Made by a program: the position numbers and the translations under genes. From Rugalucina vietnamica (lineage: Eukaryota; Mollusca; Bivalvia; Lucinida; Lucinidae), in NCBI GenBank assembly GCA_964017185.1, contig OZ024884.1:17258548-17322547 (forward strand): DNA of 64,000 nucleotides, written 5' to 3'. This document shows, piece by piece, positions 41,995-54,166 of the stretch. The notes below the pieces were generated by a model. That model searched no databases, was not told where the DNA came from, and worked only from the letters and a program-made list of their open reading frames with translations. The stretch's first letter is position 1, and every line of letters starts with the position of its first letter.

Positions 41995-42500
41995 AGCCAC
42001 AATATGAGCCTGTGCGTGACAAAACAAACAATTTGGGTTTCTGACCAGGTACGACACAAACAGGCCTGTACAGCCACAGAAGCAGCCTAGAGACTTAAAA
42101 TTTCTTAGAACAGGGACACAGTGCATTTAAATGCTTTAACAAAAGGACGTTTTTTTCTGTAAAAGGGAGAAATATTATCACAGAAAACTGTGTGAACACA
42201 AAACTAACACTTTTTCATTGAAAAGAACTGATATTTCTATTAGACATGTAAATAACGAAGAACTCAGTACCTGACAAGACAGTGAATGAATTATACACAA
42301 AGCAATCGAGGGAGCGCGATGGCGTAGTGGTGGAACATCGGACTACAAATCGAGAGGTCCTGGGTTCGATACACACAATCAATGTTTTGGAGCAAAAATA
42401 AGAAAAAAAATAGGTATACTCCTGCATACCCCCGTTTTTTATATATAAAAGTGTGGTATAAGGGGGTATTTATTTCACGGACAGTTATTCTTGATGTTCA
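41995..42500. repeat. Repeat patch: family B fragment, tRNA-like stretch, reversed family A fragment
   Basis: 42003-42105 carries the family B start (GAGCCTGTGCGTGAC, ACCAGGTACGACACAAACAGG). 42311-42368 reads GATGGCGTAGTGGTGGAACA and CCTGGGTTCGATAC, an A-box/B-box pair of a tRNA-like sequence cut short by a reversed family A fragment (42375-42500, from TCAATGTTTTGGAGCAAAAA to TTCACGGACAG). Confidence 0.55.
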
Positions 42501-43829
42501 AGGAAACCAATTTCTTGTGTAACATCAACATCTGTCTTTTTTGAGCCGAATGTAAGATCATAGTTATTTATCAGTGTGCGACAGAATACACAGAGAAGTA
42601 ATTGTTATACGTGGAATTAGCGATTATATCTGTTCAGCCATATCATGAAAAAACACATGATATTGCAATGCATTTGTACAGTTCTCTTGTCTAAATAGAT
42701 ACCGGTATTACATTTAACTAATACTAGCTGGATCGATCTATTTTATCATTTCTTTCATTCTACAACTGTATATGAGCAACTTACCTAAAAGGAAGACATG
42801 TGATAGTCAATACTGGACTCCACTGACATTCCTTATCTGTTAAAAGAAACCCAGTTCGAACAAAGGGTGACGGGCGAAACTCACCTGATCTCAAGGTTTG
42901 TTTATTATTATTTTTGATCATTATTTGAGAGAAAAGCGTAGTGGATTGTCCTGTCTAGGGAGGTTCTGTTGTGGTTCTAATTGTTTTGTGTTTTGGAGTC
43001 GAATTTTGTGCTGCTTGAGCCTTATGTCCGTTTTCATATTTTTAGTAAAGTTCGGGTAACTGAGTGGTCGCGCGCGCGCGATCGCCTATTGGGGAATAGC
43101 TGCTCACTCGGCTTGCGATATGTTTTCTTGATATAAGTACATGTACCTAAGTGTCATATTAGATTTTTCCCAGCCCTCGGTTTGTGGAGTGGGAATTTCT
43201 TTCTGATTGTGCCATTTCCTGATCATTGCCTACTTGTCCCTTCTATGTTCGTTTAGGGCTTTTAAAATGCGCAGTGCAGTGAGACAATGTCAAAGGCGAC
43301 AAATGGTCGAATGGTTCATTTTCTAATTGTTATATACATTTGAAGAGAAATTCTGCAATCCCAATCAGATTGGAGTTGCCGTCCCATGCATGGTGATGTT
43401 TTTCTCTTTCTGTAATGTGCATTAAAGTGAAACGATTACGCAAAAGAGCATTATGTAGGGCGTCAGTTAAAGATAAAGACACTGATTGAAACAAATCCTC
43501 TTTTCTGAGACGAAGAATCGATAATGCAAGTGTTGCAAGTCCATGAGCATATATGATTATCAATTGCACAATGTGATAATGTGGAGCATGTAAAAAAGTA
43601 TACATACATACATGTACATGTAAATGTACGTACGTGTCTCAACTAATCATGAGCAGTTTTAAGGAAAAAACCCTTGAAGTTCGTACAGACTTTAAGGAAT
43701 AAATGTACCAAGAGGGATAAGATAACAGTTACAGAAAGCGAGTTAAATATGGGCCTATTTCTACGGTACCTGTGATGTTGCGAAGCATGTCGTGTCTTCA
43801 CGTTGTTTACTTTATAGCGCATAAGCTCA
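42501..43829. other. No exon recognised; family S copy
   Basis: 42940-43245 is a forward family S copy (GGTTCTGTTGTGGTTCTAAT to GATCATTGCCTACTTG) interrupted by a CG run (CGCGCGCGCGATCG). The first exon of the beta-1,4 glycosyltransferase gene should lie here or further upstream, but I could not find a frame with an anchor and a phase 1 donor. Confidence 0.45.
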
Positions 43830-46800
43830 AACGGCGAACATCGAACAATTTAAATGGCATTTTTGCCGATTCTTCAATTTTGTGCATTTTTGTATTCCGT
43901 CAACCAGTTTTAACGCAAAATGGGCAAAAAACTGCACATTATCGAGTCGACGTCAGGTAACCGACACAACCCAACATGCAAAAGGTATGGCATCTTCGCC
44001 TTGACGTTTTCGTCATAATTTGTGTTTTTCATGTTTTTGATGTTTGGTCGTTCATTTAATCAATCAAATGACGTTCATATATTTAATAGTATCATGTAGT
44101 CAGAATACCATTTCTGTAAGTAATTTTATTAAAACGTCAAAAACATACGTAACAGTTTTATGTTCATTGCGTATTTTAATTCCTTAAGTATATAATGGTC
44201 AAAGTTAGACAAGGGATCAAACATGATTTTCCATTCTTCATTAACATTCGCTAGGTCCCGAGGGAAGTGTTGAAAACCGAGGGCGTAGCAATGTTCATTG
44301 TGTATTTTAATTCCTTAAGTATATAATGGTCAAAGTTTGACATTAGTGTTTCGATCGTTACATCTTGTCTTTCAATAATGTGATCAAACATGATTTTCCA
44401 TTCATTAACATTCGCTAGGTCCCGAGGGGAATGTTAAAAACCGAGGGCGTAGCCCTCGGATTTCAACACTCCCCGAGGGACATGGCGAATGTTAATGAAT
44501 GACAAAATCATTTTTGATCGCTATTATTGCATAAATTCTACAGAAACGAAAGAAATAATGGTGCACTTTATTTTATAGCCTCATCACATTTTCATACGTG
44601 TAACAGCTTTCGTTTTATGCTCGTTCCGGGCGGACTTCAGTTTCTCATAATTAACACGTGCTTTGCGTTGAGTCCGGTAGCAAGCATAAATAAAAGCCAT
44701 GTATTAACAGCACATGCGCGCGTGAGTTGCAATATTAATGCATGACTTTCTCTTCATTAATAAACAGCTGTTAATATTGTGTGGCACTGATATTTATGCA
44801 ATAATTCGTATTAATTTATGTTTCTAGTTCGCTGTTTCAGTGTACCTGGAGACATCTCTTAGAAGAAAAGAATCAGGTAACTACATGCATTTATTTTTGT
44901 TTGAATAACGTCATGAAGTAAATAAACGACAATGGGACATGTGGGGTTTGCGCATTTAGCAGTTTTAAAAGATATCACAAACATTTCATACAGATTGATA
45001 TTGAACGGTTGCTGCTCACTCATAAATACTGTTTAACACGTCTATAGACATTTCGTAACGCATTTATTCTTGGCAAATCGTGTCTAATTTCAAATATAAA
45101 CATGGCTGAAAGGGTGTGAATATATGTCCCAGCCCACTGGATCTGTGAGAAAGAGACTGGAGCTTCCTCCTCAATTACAACTCATTGACACGCCATCTGG
45201 TTACCGGCTAACCGGCGTAGAAGGTCTGTGCTTTCCCAAAAATATGTAGTTTGGTCAAACCATCCATACATAGAAGACTAAGTTGTTAACTTGGGTGGGT
45301 AAACTTAAAACTTAATTTAAATGAGATTTTTATCGATTCTTTAATGGTGGAAATTTTTGTATTCCGTTTACCAGTTTTAACACAAAATGGGATGGCACTT
45401 TAGTTTGCAAACAACTGCACATTATCCAGTCGACGTCAGGTAACCGAGATAACCCAACATGCAAAAGTATGACATCTTCGCCTTGACGTTTACATCACAA
45501 CTCATGTTTGCCATGGTTTTGACATTTTTTCGATAATTTGATCAATAAAATGACGCTCGTTCATTTTATAGCATTAAGTAATAAGAATGCCATTTTTGTA
45601 AGCGATTTTATTAAAACGTCAAAAACATACATACGTAACAGTTAAGTTTTCATGTATTGTGTATTTTAATACATTAAGTATATAATGGTCAAAGTTTGAC
45701 ATTAGTGTTTCGATCGTTCAATATGATTTTCCATTCATTTACATTCGCTAGGTTCCGAGGGGAATATTGAAAACCGAGGGCGTAGCCCGACGTTTTCAGC
45801 ACTCCCCGAGGGACTTAGCGAATATTAATGAATAAAAAATCGTTTTTGATCGCTATTATTGTATAAATTCTGCACAAACGAAAGAAATAATGGTGCACTA
45901 CATTTTAAAGCCTCATCGCATTTTCATACGCGTAAAAGCGTTTATCAAATTATTCTCGTTTCGGATAGACTTCAGTTTCTCATTATTAGCACGTGCTTTG
46001 CGTGGAGTCCGGTAACAAGCATAAGTACATGTTAAAGCCATGTATTAACAGCACGTGCGTGTGTAAATTGCAATATTAATGCATGACTTTCTCTTCATTA
46101 AATATCGTGTGGCACGGGTATTTATGCAATAATTCGTATTACTTCATGTTTCTAGTTCGCTGTTTCAGTGTACCTGGATATGTCTCTTAGAAGAAAAGAA
46201 GCAGGTAAATACATGTATTTATTTTTGTTTGACAGTAAGGGGCGTAACCTAAACAGGTTATCAAAAAGAATCGCGTTATTTTTCTTTTCTCCAGAATCGT
46301 TAAAAATCAGCGATTGCTTCTTTCTTTTATTTGAAATTTACACGGTTTTGCGTCATGAAAACGTACAGTCACGGAATGTCTCGAGACGAGAGTTTTATTC
46401 CAATTTTGTGAACAGTCTCTGAACAGCGTTGTGAAGTTGGTAAACTTCTTTTTTGTATGCGATTTAGGGCTCAAAAACGTGAAATGTGTGATTTTAAAAC
46501 ACGTTTCCCCATCTAATCGGAATTTTCGCAACATGTCACGACAATATTCCATGGAAGATATGACTTCAATTAGAACAAAAAAATCTTGGTACGTTAATAT
46601 TGTCTTTTATTTTTAAATGGAACATTTTTAAAATAACTTAAATGAGTCAGAAGAAGAAAAGTTATCTCTAACAACCAAGAAAGAGAGATATTTTTAAATG
46701 TTTTAATAACGCGATTAATTTATTTTTTGATAACTTGGTTAGGTGACGCCCCTCATTGTTAAAGATATCACAATCACAATCATTTCCTACGAAATGATAT

Positions 46801-47240
46801 TGAACTGTTGCTGCTCACTCATAAACACTGTGATTATTTTTTTTTTTTTGATAACTTGGTTAGGTGACGCCCCTCATTGTTAAAGATATCACAATCACAA
46901 TCATTTCCTACGAAATGATATCGAACTGTTGCTGCTCACTCATAAATACTGTTTAACACGTCTATAGACATTTCATAATGCATTTATTCTTGGCAAATTG
47001 TATCTAATTTCAAATATAAACTTGGCTGATAGGGTGTGAATATAGGTCACAGCTAACTGGGTCCTAGCCCACAGGCACTGTGAGAGACTTGTGCTTCTGC
47101 CTCAAGTACAACTCACTGACACACCATCTGGATACCGGCTAACCGCGTAGGTCTGAGATTTCCCCAGATACTGTGGTTTAGTCAAACCATCCATACACAT
47201 AAGATGTTTACTTGGTGGGTAAACTTTATAGCACATTTCG
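43830..47240. repeat. ~1.5-kb tandem duplication that copies a 36-nt exon
   Basis: Unit 1 is about 43830-45335, unit 2 about 45340-47240. Shared in the same order: CCAGTTTTAACGC or CCAGTTTTAACAC, CAGTCGACGTCAGGTAACC-like, AACGTCAAAAACATACGTAAC, the GGTCCCGAGG / CCGAGGGCGTAGCCC hairpin, AACGAAAGAAATAATGGTGCA, the exon at 44841/46169, GAACGGTTGCTGCTCACTCA or GAACTGTTGCTGCTCACTCA, and a SINE-like tail (CACCATCTGG). Unit 2 has an extra 0.6 kb, including a 110-bp block repeated at 46722 and 46848 (AACTTGGTTAGGTGACGCCC). Confidence 0.7.
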
Positions 47241-50200
47241 GATGCCATGGCGTCCCCATGTTGGGTAAGTATTTTATAAAATAGACGCAACGTCCCGCCA
47301 TGGTCATATTTGAAAAAAAAAAAAAAAAAATAAATAAATAAATAAATAAGTAAAATAAATAAACCAGTTTGCACAATAGGTACTACTCCTAATCAACACG
47401 GTTCAAATAACTATCAATAATGCAGTGGAATGCCAAACAGTTTTATTTCTGTTGCAGAAACGAAACTGCATGTGCTGGAAATAAGCAGGAATTTATCGCT
47501 TAGTTTAAAAGGTAAGGTCACTGTGAATCTTGTATTATGTAACGTTTTAAGGACCGAGCTATGTATTTCTGTATGTCTGAAACTGTATAGATATTTACTT
47601 AGAAACACATGCCAAGCAAGAAGCAAGAAACGATTATACTGAGGTTTGAACGAGATGAACCACAACAAGAGCACCGCCTTGGAACGGTTAGTAATACAAT
47701 TACTAGGGGTGGTGGTGGCTTAAACCGGTATTACGGGATCTTAAACCTCGCCCTAGGTCTTCATGTGGTTCATACATTTTGCTTTAGATAATGCCTCGTC
47801 ATGACAGACAATAGTTATTAACACAATGCGATACCTTATTTGCGACTGAATGGTTCCAATCTCAATCCACGTTCAGCAAACCCACACGAAACACACGACA
47901 TGTAAGCCACACTAGCTTCCAGGCTAACCCTGTAGCCCAATGTTTTCAAATCACCGTGTGGCTCGTTAGATACCACACTACAGCCAATAGCTATGGCTTC
48001 CAATGAACTAGTCCGAGACCAGATTCTAATTACCGCAGTGGTCTTTAAACCGTATTCGTCTCGGATTCGTCAAACACTACAATGCGCTAAAGCACTTTGG
48101 TTCCCAGGTATGATCACAATGATCCCATAGTAACCTTACAACGCTTTCAGCTCGTTCCGCCACGAAACCTATTACCCACTGCCTGCTATCTTCCAGATCT
48201 ATTCCAAGCTTGTAACAAGGGTCAACGGAAACTACGGTTTTAAAATGGATATTCGTCACACTTATCAAATTCAAATATTTTACATAAAGTCAATATCTAT
48301 AATACTGCTAATCCAACAAAAGTTAAATTATTTATAGGACCTCCTTTGGAAGTTGGAACAGTCGATTTAAGATTATATTATTGGAATGAGCAAAACAATA
48401 CTGACGTTCTTTATGAGTAAATATATGTAAGCCTTATTGATCGGACTACAGGCATACGTAAGACATGAATTTTGGAAGTATATTAAAGACATTCTGTACT
48501 TGTTTCAGGTGGGACACTACGAAGGAATGTTGAAATTGCATCTTCGACAAAACTAAAAGAACAGCCTGATGAAGTTCGTGCCGGAGGCCAATATAAGCCA
48601 AATTCAAATACATCTACAGGTCAAACTAATTAAATATCAAATTATGAGCTTGTACATGTAACTAGATTTCAACAGAAACTACGGTTTTAAAACGGATATT
48701 CGTCATACTTATCAAACTCAAATATTTTACATAAAGTCAACATCTATATTACTGCTAATCCAATGAAAGTTAAATTATTTATAGAGTGAACCTCCTTGGG
48801 AAGTGGGAACAGTCGATTATATTATAGGAATGAGTAAAACAAAACTGGCGTTTTAAGTGTTGCGTTTTTATTGCATTTATGTGTAAATATGTAAGCCTTA
48901 TTGATGGGACTACAGTTATGCGTAAGACGTGAAATAATTTTGGAAAGTATGTTAAAAAAGGTTCAAGTAGGCAATGATCAGGAAATGGCGTAATCAGAAA
49001 GAAATTCCCACTCCATAAACCGAGGGGCGGAAAAAAACTTAAACTAAAAACAAAAGACAGCTTGTCAATTTTTCAGGTGGGATACTACACAGAAATGTTG
49101 AAATAGCATCTTCGACAAAACTAAAAGAACAGCCTGGTGAAGTTCTTCCCGGAGGCCAATATAAGCCAAACTCAAATATATCTACAGGTCAAACTAATAT
49201 CAAATTATGAGCTTGTAACGAGATTTCAACATAAACTACGGTTCGTCACGCTTACTGAATTTTACATAAAGTCAATATCTATAAATCCAACGAAAGTTCA
49301 ATTATTTATAGAACATCCTTTGAAAGTGGGAACAGTCGATTATATTATTGGAATGAGTAAAACAAAACTGACGTTTTAAGAGTTGCGTCTCTATTGCATG
49401 TATGTGTAAATATGTAAGCCTTTTTGATGGGACTACAGGCATGAGTAAGACATGAATTTTTGCAAATACAAATATGTTAAAGACATTCTGTCCTTTTGTT
49501 TCAGGTGGGACACTACAAAGGAATGTTGAAATAGCATCTTCGACAAAACGAAAAGAACAGACTGGTGAAGTTCGTCCTGGAGGCCAATATAAGCGAAACT
49601 CAAATATATCTACAGGTTAAACTAATATCAAATTATGAGCTTGTAACTAGATTTCAACAGAAACTACGGTTTTAAAACGGATATTCGTACTTATTATATT
49701 CATTTTTTACATAAAGTCAACATCTATATTACTGCTAATCCAACGAAAGTTAAATTATTTATAGAGTGAGCCTCCTTGGGAAGTTGGAACAGTCGATTAT
49801 ATTATTGGAATGAGTAAAGCCAAACTGGCGTTTTAAGTGTTGCGTATCTATTGCATTTATGTGTAAATATGTAAGCCTTATTGATGGGACTACAGCCATG
49901 CGTAAGACGTGAAATAATTTTTGGAAAGTATGTTAAAAAGGTACAAGTAGGCAATGATCAGGAAATGGCGTAATCAGAAAGAAATTCCCACTCCATAAAC
50001 CGAGGGGCGGGAAAAAACTAAAACTAAAAACAAAAGACAGTGTGTCAATTTTTCAGATGGGACACTACACAGGAATGTTGAAATAGCATCTTCGACATTA
50101 CTAAAAGAACAGCATGGTGAAGTTCTTCCCGGAGGCCAATATAAGCCATACTCAGATATATCTACAGGTCATATGGCGCTTCTTGTGCCATATAGAAATA

Positions 50201-53200
50201 GAGAGTCACAACTTCAAACCTTTTTAAAACACATCCATCCTTTCTTGCGAAACCAGTCACTTAATTATAGAATATTTATTATTGAAATGGTGAGTAGAAG
50301 GTTGAGAGAATGCGATTAATGTTTTGAGCATAAATCTTAAAAATATAAAAAAATTTCTGGTGAAAATTTTCATTTTTTACACCTGAAAAATTATCTGTAC
50401 ATTGCATGGGCAAGCTTTCGTAATGTTCCGGTCGGACTGCAATGTACCCCGGCGAGGCGGTTCTAACGTGTACCCCACAATCAATGTTCTGAGTAAAAAT
50501 AAGAAAAAATTTCCTTACAAAATTTTCAGTTTTCACAACTTGATAAATCTGTGTATATTGCATGGGTAAAGTTTTCGTAATTGGTCATCACCAGTTTTTT
50601 CTGCAAAGAATCACTCGTCTTGCAACCGGTAGTTTAGATCTAGAATTGGCCTGAGCACATAGACACATATAAACGATCTAACTATCAAGAAAAATAGATG
50701 GTATTTTTATTATATTATTATATTAGTGAGAGACGATTATTGAGCATAATAAAGAATGCAAATGGTAATGGCAGTGAGCAAGTTGAAGTACGATTTCGTA
50801 AACTAAATAAAATAATCCTCCCATTGAAAATGGACAGCGAATTTATGACCTCGTTTAGTTCGAAAAACACTGAATAACCATGTTTTATTACACCATTCGA
50901 TATAAATAATGACCACCACATCGAAACATTCTAATGGCTTTTAAAAACAAGTAACTCATGAAAACTTAATTATCATTCCAGGCACAAAACATCACATTTA
51001 ACCGTGGAGCTCTATTCAATATTGGATTTAAAGAAGCTAACAAACTGAAGACCTTTGACTGTTTTATCTTTCATGACGTTGACCTGTTGCCTGAGGACAA
51101 CAGAAATGTTTACACATGTGCACGAATGCCCCGGCATCTGTCAGCTGCAATTGACAAGTTTGAATACAGGTTAAGTATTTGAAAGCTTTTAGCACCCCGG
51201 TTTGTATAAAAGAGTTCTACGGTAGTTTACAGGGGCGGAACCAGGATTTCTGAAGAGGTGGTTCAAATGTAGAAAATATTTATTAAATCTTTTTATATGT
51301 TTGAGCCTTTGCATGAGAAAACCAACAATTTGCATATGCTTAAACAGAGAAGCAGATCAGCTGTGCAGTAACTGGCGAGTAATCGAGAGATCAAGAAACA
51401 GCGCTCTTAACTGCTCGGCCACCGGGGCCGCAAAATTATTATTTGACATAGTATATACATGTTCTTTCCTTTTTACAGTTTACTTTACAAAAACATCGTT
51501 GGTGGGGCCTTGGCAATGAGCACACGTCAATTTAAAGAGATAAATGGTTTTTCAAATATGTTCTTCGGCTGGGGAGGAGAGGATGATGATCTTTATAGAA
51601 GGTAATCATATACATCAGGAAAACATGTCCGTGAAACATATGCCCCCTTGAACCCCACTTTTATACAGAAAAACTGGGGTTTGCAGGGGTATACCTATTT
51701 TTCTTGTTTTGCTCCAAAACATAGTTTGTAGGTACTCGTTAGAACCGCCTCGCCGAGGCGGTTCTAACGTGTACCCACAATCTATGTTTTGAGCAAAAAT
51801 ATGAAAAAATATCAAAACTGAAAATTTTCTTTTTTACAACTTTAAAAATCTCTGTATACTGCATGGACATGTTTTCGTAATGAAGCAGGTTAATAGGACC
51901 CCACTCTCACCCTAAGACTCTGCAGCGACTCATTCACACATGCGCAATGAAAATACTTTCGAAGAGTTTAAGATACATCTTAACCTCCATCTATAGTTAA
52001 GATGTGTCAATATCACCCTCAAATAAAGAGTTTAGCTATTATAACCAACATCAATAAGTGACTATTTTGTCATTATGCTCTACCTGATGCCATTTAAAAT
52101 GGTACTATACAATAAATAGGTTTCACATATTATCGTGTATCCTAATCACACGAAACGAGTATGTATAAGCTTGAAAATTAATGCCTTATGTTTTCTATTA
52201 TACTACGAGGGACACCGAGGGACACCGAGGGACATAGTATTTACTATTCTGCCAAACTATGAAATAACTGCTTCAATACCCAATTGACTCGGGTAACATT
52301 AACGAGTTTATTATCATTTAAACATAAACTATTTTATGCCCTTATATCCTTCTTGATCGGATAGCATACAAAAAGCAGACAGCATACAAAAAGCAATACC
52401 AATGAATAATATATTCAATGCACGACGCATACATGTAATATAAATATCCTTCACAGATCCGACTCAATACCAAAAACTTCAAGGTCTGTCCCTTAGAGTG
52501 GAGGGGCTGGGAGAAATTCAACCCAATATACGTGACTATGCGTACCAACCGCTGATAATCGTTGTGACATTGTATGAATAGCGAGTTTAGCTTAGGAAAA
52601 ATGCCGATTTTCGGCTTCCAATATTCTGATCAAGTTTAGATTAAATGCGACCTTAATAGAGACGTTTGACGTCATTTATCGTTATTCTTGGACACTTGAT
52701 GCTATTGAAAAGGTCAAAATTGAAGATGTACGTAACGTAACAAAAACACTAAATTAGTATCCATTGAGTCATTATGAAACGAAACTGAATGGGAAGGTTA
52801 AGAGAACAGAAACACAATTAAAAGCATAAGTAAATCTATTTTACAAAGGTATAATAATATGTCACCTAAGTCCCACAACCGATCAAAGCAAAGCATTCCG
52901 TGCACAATCATACACGGGGTGAAAGTCTGGTTCCGCTGGGTTGAGCACAAAACATCTTGTACTCTAGTTTTTGGCGTTTGTATCGCGACGTTTTAAATAC
53001 TTCTTTTCCCGTAAATGCAGCGCCAGTACATTAAAATTTAAATTTAATTACCGTCAAAAAAAAAAAAAAAAAATTCTCTTGTAGAGATAGAGATAGAACA
53101 GTAGTAAAAGCGTTTCATATCGAATGTATATACAGGGTGTACATGTATGTTATGAATGATCTTAAAAATAATAATTGAACACAATTTTTTCCATTTCAGG

Positions 53201-54116
53201 ATGTACTATAAGAATATGACAATACTACGATATCCAATGGATATAGCGAGATATAAGATGATTCCCCATGGCACGGACCAACCAGAGAATAAACATAAGT
53301 AGAATATTATTTTTTTTAATTTGGGTGATTTCAGTGATAACCTGAAGTTTAGCTAACATCACGAAAACATGTCCATGTAGTGTATACCCCCTTGAATCCC
53401 ACTTTTATATAGCAAAACTGGGGTATGCAGGGGTATACCTTATTTTCTTATTTTTGCTCCAAAGCATAGATTGTGTGTACTCGTTAGAACCGCCTAGATG
53501 TACTCACAATCTAAGAAGGAAAAATAAGAAAAATATCAAAATATTCAGCTGAAAATTTTCAATTTTTAAAGATCAAAAAATCTCTGTTTATTGCATGGGC
53601 AGTTTCGTAAACATTATCTGTATGCATAAGCCGAAAACTCAAAGTTGAGTTATTATTATATGCATTGATAGACGCCTGTCGTCCGTCCTTCCACTTTTTT
53701 TCATTTTCATTGTCAAAGATATTCTCCTCCAACATGGTTTGGCCTGCAGCGTTTCTTTGTTTATTACGAAATCTTGCCCATGCAATAAAGAGAGATTTTT
53801 AAAGTTGTAAAACTGAATGAAAATTTTCAGTAGAAAATATTTGCCATTGTTCTTATTTTTGCTCATATCATTGATTGTGGGTACACGTTAGAACCGCCTC
53901 GCGGTTCTAACGAGTACCCATATCTATGTTGTAGAGCTAATATAAGAAAAAATAGGTATACCCCTGCATACCCTAGTTTTGTTATATAAAAGGGGGGTTT
54001 GAGGGGGTACACATTTCACGGACATGTTTTCCTGATGTTTGAGCCAGGCTTATGATTTTGGTTCGTGTCGTGAGACATGTACTTTTGTTTACAATTAGAG
54101 ATATTGTAGCCTGTAT

Positions 54117-54166
<50 letters not shown>

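Noticed and set aside
43772..43960. Candidate first exon of the beta-1,4 glycosyltransferase gene
   Set aside because: Only a short hydrophobic stretch, the GT at its end is in phase 2 while the next exon needs phase 1, and the duplicate copy at 45.4 kb does not preserve the frame.
48509..50289. Reading the repeated exons as a bacterial-style direct repeat or CRISPR
   Set aside because: The units are hundreds of bases long, have coding frames and splice sites, and lie inside a eukaryotic gene.
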